This document shows, piece after piece, positions 11,019 to 19,792 of a stretch of DNA of 64,000 nt. The notes beneath the pieces were generated by a model. That model was not told the DNA's origin, ran no database searches, and was given only the letters and a program-made list of their open reading frames with translations. The position numbers and the translations under genes were made by a program. Every line of letters starts with the position of its first letter. Positions within the stretch are counted from its first letter, which is position 1. This DNA comes from Haemophilus parainfluenzae (GTDB lineage Bacteria > Pseudomonadota > Gammaproteobacteria > Enterobacterales > Pasteurellaceae), in contig NZ_CP127167.1 of the NCBI RefSeq assembly GCF_036288925.1, positions 1,302,001 to 1,366,000 of the forward strand, given 5' to 3'.

Positions 11019-13860
11019 TGACTGCAATCCCCCGTTTTTTGTCTAAGTCTTTAGCAACCATCAATGCCGCATCTAACTCAGTACAGTTATGTTCCATCAT
11101 TAATTGTTTACGTTGTGCTTTCTCGTGTTTTTCAGTCATCCCTAGTGCTAAGTAAAGACTAGGTGGAACAACACGGAATAAGGCTTCCATATTGGTTGCG
11201 AGCACCACACCTTCAGTATATTTCTTATCTGCTTTTTTCGCAGATAACAACATCATTTTCTGAGCTTCGGATAAACGACGGAAACGGTTTACCTGTTCGA
11301 CTTCATCATTAGAAAGGTTAAGTAATTCCCACCATTCAACCATGCTGAGTAATTTATCAGATTCATCAGGGAAGTCAGCCATATTCTGTGTAGCTAACCA
11401 TAACCAAATACCCAATTTACGCCACATTTTAGAACCTTTAACCAGGAACTTAGCTAGAAGTGGATTTACGGTAATGATATGCGACTCATCCGTAATGTTC
11501 ACGATAGGGCGGAAACTGTGTTGATATTTTTCACCTAATGAGTTGATATGGTTAATTAGGGAAATATACGAAATCGCTAATTCAGCTTCATAGCCATCAC
11601 GTGCAAACATCGCCAAATCGACAAGTGTAATATCAGCTTCAGGCCAAATTTCCCCTTCACGGTTAAAGAATCGACCATTTACCCCAGTGCAGAAAATATC
11701 CATTGCTTCGGCCATATCTGCAAGACGAGATGCACGTTCCGGGCGAATATCTTGGCGACGACTTAACTCCTCAAGTGCGGCTTTTACATCCCCGGTTAAA
11801 ACTTGACGAGGTGGGGTCTCTTGTGAAGTTTTCTCTGCAGCTAATAAAATAGCCTGGCGAATAGCCGAGCGGTCAGCACGGCTCATTTTCTCATCTTCCT
11901 TCGCTTCTCCCCCGGTGATCATTAAGCGAGCGGTTAATTCCATTTCCGCAAGTAAGTCTCGTTGTTCCTCGCCTTCATCTTCATTATCGTCATCATCTTG
12001 AACTTCAAGATCGATATCCATTTCCAATAAACGATGCGCTTCAGAGAAGAGCGGTAAAGCGATGTTACTACTTGGCTCAAGAGATACCCGGTTAACCGTT
12101 AAACCGTAACGCTCCGCATAATCTGAAAACAATCCAAAAGAGTTACCTGCTTCTACAATAAACAAGCGAGGACGGTGCACCGCCATCAGTTGTGCCATTT
12201 GTGCGGTTAATGTTGCCGATTTACCTGAACCTGTAGGGCCTAAAATGAGCTTATGCGCATTTTTAGTCCGGTCTTTAGGGTTTAGTGGGTCAAAATCTAA
12301 TGGGCTTCCACCGCGGTTAAAATAGGTGATTCCTGGGTGTCCCGTTCCGGTCTCACGGCCAAATACAGGTAACATATTCGCAATGTGTTGCACCCAATAA
12401 TATTTGGTATAAAAACGAGATTTTGCATCTAATTGAGGATTAAAATTCATCGGTAGCCAGCGTAAATAGCTATTAAGAGGCGCAACTTCGTTGCCTTCTT
12501 TTACCGGCACTAAATTATTACTGAGTAAAACCGTTCTTAATTCTCTTGAGCGAATGCGTAGCTCTTGATCGTCTTTCCCTCTTACATAGAAAACCATGCC
12601 AGCTTGATAAAGCTTGTGTCCGTCTTTTAAATATTCCGTTACTGTGAGGGCATCTTGTTTTAAATAGATAGACTCATAGTTATTACCGACAGCTCGACTA
12701 CTTAATTTGTCTAAATGCGCCTGTAATTTATCTTGAGGATGAATGACTACAGTGATAGCCATAATGGTTGATTCCGGCAATAAATCAAATAGTGCATTAA
12801 TATTACGACCTCGAGTGACTTCGCCTGTCATGTGGCCAACATCCGGCTGCTTACGAATATTATCAACTACAATGACTTCGTGAGGTTGCTCATTAAAATA
12901 CCAATAGCCATTTTTACTTTCCGGTGGCGTAAAAAAGAGATTTTCACTAAAATCTTGGTCTTGTAATGGTAGAGCAGATTCATCCTTAGAGAGTGATAAA
13001 AGATCATAGCAAGCTTTATCATCGAGTCCGTTAAAATAGCGTGATGGATTTGGATTAAACCATTCTAATAACCAACGATGAATTTGTGTTTCATTTTGGC
13101 GTTCCATGGTTAATCCAGCTGTGATAAAAGCACTTTGAACACGATCACAAGCTGTATTTAATTTCTCGATTGTATCTGTCTCATTATTTCCAGCATAACG
13201 ATAAATAACCATGCGTGTTTTACGCACTTTTCCAGCCCATGCCGTATTTGTTACCCGGTCATCAACAAAAAGCCCACCTGGTTTACCTACTGCTTTTAAG
13301 TGACGCTCCATTTCACCAAGCCACTGTTCTGTAAACTCACTACCGCTCGCTTCAGGTGAAGTGGTTTTAATGTACTGTCTCAGATTCTCAACATAACCGC
13401 TTAAATCCTTGTCATCCTGGCAATAGAATTGTACAACGTAAGGGTTGGTATCAAGTTCATCGAAACTATCCTGTAAGGCATCTTTAACCAATGTGCGAAC
13501 GCGATTAAGATAGTCGCTGCTTCTTCCCTCAGTTCCTATAGGCTTAATATCAAATACCGCACCTGCACTTTTAGCATCATCAAAAAGCATTACGCCTTCT
13601 TCTTCCAAATATTCCGCATAAGGAAGATTGGAGATAAAAGAGGGATCTCGCCCATAAAGCATTTTAACATGTTGCTCTCTGGTCATTTTTCTATTACGCA
13701 TAACAGGAGTGATTTCAATCGTCTCTTCTACGTTATTGGTATCATCCTGCTGTGCTTCTTCCGGTGCAATGGATGTTAGGATAGGTTCCTTTTTAGGTTG
13801 AGGCTTATCACCCTTTTTAGCAGGGAAGAAAGCCTCTAACACGTCTTGGAATAATGCCAT
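10990..13860 (-). CDS. VirB4/TraC-type conjugative transfer ATPase (TIGR03744, PFL_4706 family)
   Basis: This 956-residue cytoplasmic ATPase energises assembly of the conjugative pilus and DNA export. Walker A is at LILGPTGSGKSATL (about residue 540), and the Walker B region is around IVNITDESH (about 790). An acidic insertion (DDDDNEDEGEEQRDL) lies after the Walker A domain. Length and order, behind the VirB7-like lipoprotein, are those of GI-type secretion systems such as ICEHin1056. The start ATG is 15 bp from the end of the lipoprotein gene. Confidence 0.95.
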   Translation of the reverse strand: MALFQDVLEAFFPAKKGDKPQPKKEPILTSIAPEEAQQDDTNNVEETIEITPVMRNRKMTREQHVKMLYGRDPSFISNLPYAEYLEEEGVMLFDDAKSAGAVFDIKPIGTEGRSSDYLNRVRTLVKDALQDSFDELDTNPYVVQFYCQDDKDLSGYVENLRQYIKTTSPEASGSEFTEQWLGEMERHLKAVGKPGGLFVDDRVTNTAWAGKVRKTRMVIYRYAGNNETDTIEKLNTACDRVQSAFITAGLTMERQNETQIHRWLLEWFNPNPSRYFNGLDDKACYDLLSLSKDESALPLQDQDFSENLFFTPPESKNGYWYFNEQPHEVIVVDNIRKQPDVGHMTGEVTRGRNINALFDLLPESTIMAITVVIHPQDKLQAHLDKLSSRAVGNNYESIYLKQDALTVTEYLKDGHKLYQAGMVFYVRGKDDQELRIRSRELRTVLLSNNLVPVKEGNEVAPLNSYLRWLPMNFNPQLDAKSRFYTKYYWVQHIANMLPVFGRETGTGHPGITYFNRGGSPLDFDPLNPKDRTKNAHKLILGPTGSGKSATLTAQMAQLMAVHRPRLFIVEAGNSFGLFSDYAERYGLTVNRVSLEPSSNIALPLFSEAHRLLEMDIDLEVQDDDDNEDEGEEQRDLLAEMELTARLMITGGEAKEDEKMSRADRSAIRQAILLAAEKTSQETPPRQVLTGDVKAALEELSRRQDIRPERASRLADMAEAMDIFCTGVNGRFFNREGEIWPEADITLVDLAMFARDGYEAELAISYISLINHINSLGEKYQHSFRPIVNITDESHIITVNPLLAKFLVKGSKMWRKLGIWLWLATQNMADFPDESDKLLSMVEWWELLNLSNDEVEQVNRFRRLSEAQKMMLLSAKKADKKYTEGVVLATNMEALFRVVPPSLYLALGMTEKHEKAQRKQLMMEHNCTELDAALMVAKDLDKKRGIAVNDELNSIAA

Positions 13861-13875
13861 CGTTTCTTACCTCAT

Positions 13876-14283
13876 CTAGTACATTCTTGTACGCTCACCC
13901 GGTTGGGCATATTGCACACGTCCATAAAATGGAATTACTGAAGAATAACCTGGTACAGGCATTTGCTCTGAGGAATCAGTTAAGTGCGGATAAACATACA
14001 TCACTAAATCAGGGTTTGGTAAACGAGGGAAAAGGTTTTTCACCTCGTTTTCTGCTGTACGGGTATAAGTTTGTTGTTCACGAGATGAAACGTAATTTGG
14101 TGCATCAATAAGACGGCCATTCGGTGTCCGATAAGATGTAATATTGCTATCATTACCACCTTTATTCCAAATATCTTTCATTGTTGCATCACCAGTTGGC
14201 AATAAATCACCTTGAGAAGTTGAGCAGCCAGTCAAAACACTGCTTGCGGCTAAAATCACGCCCATCATCATTAAAACTTTCAT
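13876..14283 (-). CDS. VirB7/TraV-like conjugative lipoprotein (TIGR03751)
   Basis: The 135-residue lipoprotein has a signal sequence and lipobox (LTGCS, Cys20), so it is anchored in the outer membrane, where it would stabilise the secretion channel with the VirB9/B10-like proteins. The C-terminus is rich in Pro, Tyr and Arg. It sits between the TraB/VirB10-like gene and the VirB4 gene, as in other ICEs of this class. Confidence 0.88.
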   Translation of the reverse strand: MKVLMMMGVILAASSVLTGCSTSQGDLLPTGDATMKDIWNKGGNDSNITSYRTPNGRLIDAPNYVSSREQQTYTRTAENEVKNLFPRLPNPDLVMYVYPHLTDSSEQMPVPGYSSVIPFYGRVQYAQPGERTRMY

Positions 14284-14292
14284 TATTGCTCC

Positions 14293-15693
14293 TTAATCCA
14301 AGTTAGATTGTCTTGAGGCTTGTCCGTATTTCACTTTTCGAGACATGCGGTCATAATCAATATCAATTTGTTTTTCGATGTGTACAGCCACTTCTTTACC
14401 CGGTGGAACATATACCGCATCAAACATTTGGCCATAACGCTGACGGAACCAGTCTGCTGTTTCTCTCAAACCGCCACCTAACGCTTGACCAAGAATATAC
14501 TTACCGTTATTACCCGTTACCGCACCAATTACTGCACCGCCATCAACCACTGTTGTTGATTGAGAAGATGATAAGCCTTGTGCAGCTGCTGAAGCCCCCG
14601 TTAAGAAGAAGTTGGTCGTTAGATATTCCGGAGCATTTGTTCTGCGTTCTCCAGGAATGCAAGGCACACCATGTGGATCAGATAACCAGCCAATTTTATC
14701 GTCAGAATTGTCTGTTGAAACAATGCGGCCATCGCTAAACACAAAAGTTAAGCTTTTCACATCACCACGAACACAAGATAGCGTCCAGTCACCGCTTGCT
14801 GTTCCAGAGACAATTGCGCCTTCAATATCCGGCAGTTCAATGCCATTTGCAATTAAGTTATCTCGACCAATAAGCAATTTAAACGGATAAGGCTCGGTTA
14901 CCTTATTGTCAATCGGCACACGCCCAACAAGCGCAGTCATAGCAACAGAATTAGTTAAAGTAGAGTTAGCTGCAATTGTGAAAAATGGTGTAGCGGTATT
15001 AAATATTGCATTATTACCTGTACTAGATTGCAACCCATCATTAGATTTTCGGATGTCATTCACATTGTTATCGAAGGTTTTGGGAAAACCGATTCCTGCA
15101 CCATTTACACCAATACCTTGTAGAGCATTCCCTTGTCTGTCTGTAGTTGGCATATCACTAGGGTTCACCCAATTAATTCCCCCTCGAGTTTCAACCTGAG
15201 GGCCAGTTGTTGCTCCGTTTATTGGTAGAGGAGCATTGGGATTTGCCTGGGCATTTCCATTCCCTACAACTTGATTACCAGCTTGTACAACCTGATCTTT
15301 TAACGCATTAATCTCATTAATTAACGCCCCTGTTTCTGCTTGTACCGCCTGTTGAATTTGATAATCCGTATTGTTTGCTTGATTTTTTAACTGCTCATTC
15401 TCTTTTACCAAGCGTTCATTTTGTAAAATCACTTCATCAAATCGCTTATTATGCTCTTTCACTTTACCTATAAGTGTTCTTACCGTATCTTTAGATGTGT
15501 CACCCTCAATCCCCATTGCTCGTAATTCTTCCGGTGATAAATCTTTAAAAGAGATATCTAAAGTATCTTCTTTCTTGGTTTCTGCTGTATTTGTTGAACT
15601 ACTACCGGAGAAAAGAAATCCAGCCATCAGCGTCACGACAAGAGCGGTAATCCCACCAATAACATAGAACGCTTTATTTGCTTTCATTTGCAT
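14293..15693 (-). CDS. VirB10/TraB-like channel protein (TIGR03752, PFL_4705 family)
   Basis: This 466-residue protein spans the inner membrane once (about residues 9-28). It has a coiled-coil stretch rich in Glu, Lys and Gln (about 70-140), a Pro/Gly-rich linker, and a C-terminal beta domain of the VirB10 type that ends LRETADWFRQRYGQMFDAVYVPPG. It links the two membranes in the transfer channel. The start has AAGGAG six bases upstream. The gene is 10 bp after its neighbour and clearly co-transcribed. Confidence 0.93.
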   Translation of the reverse strand: MQMKANKAFYVIGGITALVVTLMAGFLFSGSSSTNTAETKKEDTLDISFKDLSPEELRAMGIEGDTSKDTVRTLIGKVKEHNKRFDEVILQNERLVKENEQLKNQANNTDYQIQQAVQAETGALINEINALKDQVVQAGNQVVGNGNAQANPNAPLPINGATTGPQVETRGGINWVNPSDMPTTDRQGNALQGIGVNGAGIGFPKTFDNNVNDIRKSNDGLQSSTGNNAIFNTATPFFTIAANSTLTNSVAMTALVGRVPIDNKVTEPYPFKLLIGRDNLIANGIELPDIEGAIVSGTASGDWTLSCVRGDVKSLTFVFSDGRIVSTDNSDDKIGWLSDPHGVPCIPGERRTNAPEYLTTNFFLTGASAAAQGLSSSQSTTVVDGGAVIGAVTGNNGKYILGQALGGGLRETADWFRQRYGQMFDAVYVPPGKEVAVHIEKQIDIDYDRMSRKVKYGQASRQSNLD

Positions 15694-15703
15694 TGTTCGC
15701 TCC

Positions 15704-16573
15704 TTATTTTGTTTGAGTTGTCACTGTTGTGGTGACTTTTTTCAATTTTTTCGGTTTATATGAATTTGACTGAGGGATAACAGAATGATTAGGTGAACCT
15801 TCTGTCACAAGATATAACGTTGTGGTATCTTCAGGTGTATCATGCCCCCCAAGCCAATTATGCTGAAATGTTGCTGCATAGAATCGACCTTGAAGCTCTC
15901 GAGGATCTAAATCAATGCGAGATTGCCCCTGGTTTTGCAAGCGAACCGCAGTGACAACATACTCATCAAGTTGCCAGCTGAGTAATGGAGTAGCTCGCAC
16001 AGGCAATGCAGGTAAGAGCGTTTTAAGCGGTGTAGGAAGGCGATGTGAAACTTGGCGCACACCTTCCAAAGGCTCAACTGAACGTAAAGGCGCATAAAAC
16101 ATTTGTGCGGCATAACGTGTTAATGCAGCTGGAGCGGGGAGTGCCGGACGCGCATTTGGCATTGGTTCGTTATATGCATTTGCATCTTGGCCATAAGCAG
16201 TTGTTTGTTTTTCAACTTTATTTTCATAAACAAAGCGAATTGGCTCACTTGCATTGGCAACAGAATGCTTCGCTTGCACATCAAGTAAGATTATTTCTCC
16301 AGTTGCAACATCCATAAGCTGCAAGCGTGTTTTTGGGAAATCTGCAGTTGCTTTTAAATAAACCGCACCGCCAGTTGATTGAATGCGAAGCTTGCTATCT
16401 AATTCAGGTGGATAACCTACTTTTACATTTTTATCTACGAATAGAATACGTTCTTTTTCGATTTGTAAGTCAATAGGTAACGGTTTGCGCGCCCATTTCA
16501 TTAACACATCGGCAGATGCCGTCATTGGTGAAAAGATAAAAGCCGCGCTCAGTAACAAAGTGAGTTTTTTCAT
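15704..16573 (-). CDS. VirB9/TraK-like protein (TIGR03749, PFL_4704 family)
   Basis: The 289-residue periplasmic protein has a cleavable signal peptide (MKKLTLLLSAAFIFSPMTASA). It belongs to the outer part of the conjugation channel. The C-terminus carries the beta-rich domain (LQGRFYAATFQHNWLGGHD, then TLYLVTEG). Its ATG overlaps the stop of the preceding gene (TAATG), so translation is coupled. Confidence 0.92.
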   Translation of the reverse strand: MKKLTLLLSAAFIFSPMTASADVLMKWARKPLPIDLQIEKERILFVDKNVKVGYPPELDSKLRIQSTGGAVYLKATADFPKTRLQLMDVATGEIILLDVQAKHSVANASEPIRFVYENKVEKQTTAYGQDANAYNEPMPNARPALPAPAALTRYAAQMFYAPLRSVEPLEGVRQVSHRLPTPLKTLLPALPVRATPLLSWQLDEYVVTAVRLQNQGQSRIDLDPRELQGRFYAATFQHNWLGGHDTPEDTTTLYLVTEGSPNHSVIPQSNSYKPKKLKKVTTTVTTQTK

Positions 16574-17217
16574 TATTGGTTATCCCCTTCTCTAAATTCT
16601 TTTGCTTCTAAACGTAATGGAATTGAGCTGTAGCAGTTAAATCCCAATCCCCAAGGATTGTTCTGTAAATCTGTTTCCATGCGCACGATATTGACCGGGA
16701 AGCGGGTTAAAACACGTTTTACTGGTTCATCTTTGAAATACTCATCTACACTTAAATCAAGATTAACCGTCCAGCTATCGGGGCTATGAACAATCACACT
16801 ATTATCTTTAAATCCACGTCCCACAATTTCATAAACACCACGTGCACGTTCCCGTAATTCACCGTTAGATAAACGGTCATAGTAGTCTTTCTTCAAAAAT
16901 TCTTGGCAACTTGGCGTAATAAAGGCTTTATTTCTTTCAATATTTAATTTGTATTCTTCCTCGCCATTCTCCATCCAGCGGTTTAACTGCTGGAAGGTTT
17001 GATAAGCAAAGGCATAAACGGTTGATTTTGGCACTTCCCACCAAGGGCGTTGACTTCCCGCACGTAAATCCGGTGGGTTATAAATCATTAACCGACTTGG
17101 CGCGGTAAAAATAATGGCACATAGCACCAAACAAATCACAAGCAATGCACCGATAGCAATTCGCCCGGTCATGATTTCGCGATTTTTTTGATGAACAATC
17201 CCTTTTAAGTCTTTCAT
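16573..17217 (-). CDS. VirB8/TraE-like protein (TIGR03746, PFL_4703 family)
   Basis: The 214-residue bitopic inner-membrane protein has a short cytoplasmic N-terminus, one membrane helix (about residues 21-42) and a periplasmic domain. It probably nucleates the conjugation channel. It lies between the VirB3-like and VirB9-like genes, as expected, with a one-base overlap to the next gene. Confidence 0.92.
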   Translation of the reverse strand: MKDLKGIVHQKNREIMTGRIAIGALLVICLVLCAIIFTAPSRLMIYNPPDLRAGSQRPWWEVPKSTVYAFAYQTFQQLNRWMENGEEEYKLNIERNKAFITPSCQEFLKKDYYDRLSNGELRERARGVYEIVGRGFKDNSVIVHSPDSWTVNLDLSVDEYFKDEPVKRVLTRFPVNIVRMETDLQNNPWGLGFNCYSSIPLRLEAKEFREGDNQ

Positions 17218-17228
17218 AATAAACTCTC

Positions 17229-17600
17229 TTATTTTTTAACTCGGCGAATAGACCAAGTGCCTTGACGGGAGATAAAGCGATTCCCCCCTAATATTCCATC
17301 TAATTTAACCTCAATCATTCGATTCAAGTAGGCTTCCGGCTTACCTCGTTTAAGGCGCGCAATAATCACTTTGCCAATCACCACAGAAAGAATGCAAAAC
17401 AACATGGCGAGAGACGGAATTAACAACCAAAAATCAAAGCCTAAGGCAAAACAACAAAGGAGGCCAAGCACTGCACCTAAGATAAATCCCATTGCTGCAG
17501 CCAACATAAATTCACTTACAGATAACCCGCCATACACACTCGATTCACGATTTAATCGAGTAGGAAGAAAGGGGATCGTTTGCTCTTTATCACTTGACAT
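17229..17600 (-). CDS. VirB3/TraL-like membrane protein (TIGR03750)
   Basis: This 123-residue protein has two adjacent membrane helices (about residues 28-75) and a basic C-terminus. It corresponds to the small VirB3-like component located beside VirB4 in conjugation machines. It follows the pilin-like gene by 19 bp. Confidence 0.9.
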   Translation of the reverse strand: MSSDKEQTIPFLPTRLNRESSVYGGLSVSEFMLAAAMGFILGAVLGLLCCFALGFDFWLLIPSLAMLFCILSVVIGKVIIARLKRGKPEAYLNRMIEVKLDGILGGNRFISRQGTWSIRRVKK

Positions 17601-17619
17601 CTTGACCTCACAGAGATAA

Positions 17620-18021
17620 TTAAAACAGACCGATAGCCAATTTCACCAACCAGAGGCTGAAGAAAATTAAAATGAAACCAAGAATAAGAGCGATAATAAA
17701 TGGGCCCCATCCTTTTTTGTCATTTTCGTCAGTCGCTGCGTTATAGGTTTTAATTAATGCTTTAACCACTGTCATGATTGACCATGCTGCAAATAAAATT
17801 GCAAACAGGGTTGCCAATGATTTAGCAACAAGATAGATAATTTCCATCGGGTCTTTGGTATTGCTATCTACGCCTGGGATTTTAAAATCAGGGATTTTAG
17901 AGGCATTGATACCATTACCACCGCCTGTAGCAAATGCATTTTCAACGGATAACCAAAGTAAAGTTACTACCGCAAGAAAACGACTTGAAACATTCTGAAA
18001 GAAGGATTTAATCAACTTCAT
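17620..18021 (-). CDS. Pilin-like ICE membrane protein (TIGR03745)
   Basis: The 133-residue protein has a signal sequence (ending near ENAFA), a Gly-rich mature N-terminus (TGGGNG) and two hydrophobic segments (about residues 64-88 and 105-131), the pattern of VirB2-type pilins. TIGR03745 proteins occupy this slot in GI-type systems. That it is the pilus subunit is an inference from topology and position. Confidence 0.88.
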   Translation of the reverse strand: MKLIKSFFQNVSSRFLAVVTLLWLSVENAFATGGGNGINASKIPDFKIPGVDSNTKDPMEIIYLVAKSLATLFAILFAAWSIMTVVKALIKTYNAATDENDKKGWGPFIIALILGFILIFFSLWLVKLAIGLF

Positions 18022-18040
18022 GAGATGTCCTTATGGTTTA

Positions 18041-18286
18041 TTAAATAAAAAAGCTGACAACACATATAATTAATGCTGCGCCCCATAGAATCAGTTTAAA
18101 GAATGACCAAATGTCACCATCATTCACCATGCCTTTGTAGCCATGATTAGTTGACCACATATACGCAAGTAGTAATACGGCAATCAAAATAATGGCCAAC
18201 ATGATTTTCAGTTTTAGCGGATCTAAACCACTTACAGCATAAAAGCTGTCTAACGGTGAAACAGAAGGGAAATTAGCGTTACTCAT
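18041..18286 (-). CDS. Small ICE membrane protein (TIGR03758)
   Basis: The 81-residue protein has two membrane segments (about residues 25-44 and 62-81) separated by a short loop (STNHGYKGMVNDGD). Size and position before the pilin-like gene match TIGR03758. It probably works in the mating-pair apparatus, though its exact role is unknown. Confidence 0.86.
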   Translation of the reverse strand: MSNANFPSVSPLDSFYAVSGLDPLKLKIMLAIILIAVLLLAYMWSTNHGYKGMVNDGDIWSFFKLILWGAALIICVVSFFI

Positions 18287-18289
18287 GTC

Positions 18290-18610
18290 CTATTGACTCC
18301 GAAGATTAAGATAATCTTCTTTTAAGTTACGAATAGCTTTAGGATTTCTAGGAATAGCCCGGGAAGGGTTAATATATTGTTTAATCCCTGCCTGCACAGT
18401 AGTAATATCTTGATGCGCTGAAGCGTAATCAAAATATTCTCGACTTTTCGCAGAAACCTTTGCACTTGCAGCTGCTCGCTGTAATGAGAGTTTTGCTGCA
18501 TCCAACTGTTTAATTGCTTGCGCTAAATGCTCTTGCTCTGTTGCTTGAGCACTTATAGCGCCAAACAATAACCCTATTGCTAGAGATAAACTGAAAATAT
18601 TTTTAGTCAC
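18290..18610 (-). CDS. RAQPRD-family ICE protein
   Basis: The 106-residue periplasmic protein contains SRAIPRNPKAI, a variant of the RAQPRD motif that names the family. I chose the GTG at 18608-18610, since AAGGAG lies seven bases upstream and the protein then begins with a clean signal peptide ending near ISAQA. The earlier ATG at 18640 would add residues that spoil the signal. It is the first gene after an internal terminator and probably has its own promoter. Confidence 0.85.
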   Translation of the reverse strand: MTKNIFSLSLAIGLLFGAISAQATEQEHLAQAIKQLDAAKLSLQRAAASAKVSAKSREYFDYASAHQDITTVQAGIKQYINPSRAIPRNPKAIRNLKEDYLNLRSQ

Positions 18611-18667
18611 GGAGAACTCCTTACTTGAAACAGATTCCAAGCAAAGAGTGCCAAAGAAGAGAGGGAA

Positions 18668-18696
18668 ATTTAATGAGAAACTCTTTTTAAATTCAA
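18668..18696 (-). promoter_or_regulatory. Probable internal promoter of the distal conjugation operon
   Basis: On the minus strand, TTGAAT (18691-18696) and TTAAAT (18668-18673) are 17 bp apart, between the terminator at 18713-18748 and the GTG start of the RAQPRD gene. Confidence 0.45.
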
Positions 18697-18712
18697 AACA
18701 GTTTTTAGTGAT

Positions 18713-18748
18713 AAAAAAGGGCGCTTATTCTTGGAAAAATAAGCACCC
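18713..18748 (-). terminator. Terminator within the conjugation gene cluster
   Basis: On the minus strand a GGGTGCTTATT/AATAAGCGCCC stem is followed by six T. It lies just after the TIGR03747 gene and divides the conjugation cluster into two transcription units. Confidence 0.85.
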
Positions 18749-18770
18749 ATAATGACAACATAGAGGAATA

Positions 18771-19457
18771 TTAAAGGTATTTTTTAAAGCTCGCTGCCGT
18801 TACACAGATGGATAGTCCAAATAGAAATGCAGCTGGCACCAAAATTATATTCGGGTAAATAGAAATTGGGATAGAAAGATACAATACCCATGCCGACAAC
18901 ATAATCGGGCCAATTAATCGACGTGCATGATGATAAAGAAAACTAGACTCTCTGCCCGCACCAAATTTACGACGGTCACGCATCATTAATCCTTCAGTAA
19001 AGCCCGCAAATGCGGCTAACAAAAAGAGTGGGGACGTAAAAACAATCACTACAAGTCGAATAACAAAGGTGATAAAAACATAAATCACTGACTCAATATA
19101 AGCTCGCCCATAATGATACACCCACAAACCTACGCCACTATGCTCACGAGGGTTGGCTAACCAATCTTTTACACCTATTTTCACAAAAAGCCATTCATGT
19201 AATGACAAAATAAGACCTTCAGCCAGCTCTTTTGGAGAATGATAGAAAAGACCTCTCGTTAGACTATCAGAAAGCCATCCAAGCTCAGTTAGCATCATTT
19301 TTTGACTGTGTAAATGACCTTCTTCAGGCCATAAAAATGCAATACCTAACCATTCAAGAATAATGCTCAAAATCAGGGAACCCAATAAGGCGGCTAATAC
19401 CGCATTAATGTAGTAAAAAAGACCCTTTTTCTTTTTTTTGACTTGTTGTTCTGCCAT
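18771..19457 (-). CDS. ICE membrane protein (TIGR03747, PFL_4697 family)
   Basis: The 228-residue inner-membrane protein begins with a Lys-rich stretch (VKKKKKG), followed by a membrane helix (about residues 16-36). At least three more lie between about 115 and 225. It always follows traD in ICEs of this class and may help the coupling protein, but its function is unknown. Its ATG overlaps the upstream stop (TAATG). Confidence 0.9.
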   Translation of the reverse strand: MAEQQVKKKKKGLFYYINAVLAALLGSLILSIILEWLGIAFLWPEEGHLHSQKMMLTELGWLSDSLTRGLFYHSPKELAEGLILSLHEWLFVKIGVKDWLANPREHSGVGLWVYHYGRAYIESVIYVFITFVIRLVVIVFTSPLFLLAAFAGFTEGLMMRDRRKFGAGRESSFLYHHARRLIGPIMLSAWVLYLSIPISIYPNIILVPAAFLFGLSICVTAASFKKYL

Positions 19458-19792
19458 TACTGTAATGTTCCCGCTGGAGATAATTTACAGTGAAAGAAAA
19501 GATACCCTTTTACTTCACCGTCTAAAAAAATTTGAATTGCCTGGATGCCATTTTCAGATTTTTTTACATCATTAGCCGTCCAAAGTGAGATGCCTTTATT
19601 TGCATACTTTTTCGCAAATTCATGTGTGGTATAACGCTGATTATTCCAATCTTCCAAATAAGGTAAAAAGTAATTAAGTAATTCATCAGCGTTTTCCAAC
19701 CCACAAGAACAGCTAGTGACTGAATTGAAATCTACGCTCATATCCGGAATATCAAGCAAGTTCATATCCGGCTGATTAATTATCTGTGTCAT
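19457..19792 (-). CDS. Conserved hypothetical protein between traD and TIGR03747
   Basis: The 111-residue soluble protein begins MTQIINQPDMNLLDIPD and has a CSCG motif near residue 28. The open frame extends further upstream into traD, but that part encodes Met/Ile-rich nonsense. The ATG at 19790-19792 gives a sensible protein that overlaps the traD end by 17 bp. No family is recognised. Its tight coupling suggests a partner of TraD. Confidence 0.72.
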   Translation of the reverse strand: MTQIINQPDMNLLDIPDMSVDFNSVTSCSCGLENADELLNYFLPYLEDWNNQRYTTHEFAKKYANKGISLWTANDVKKSENGIQAIQIFLDGEVKGYLFFHCKLSPAGTLQ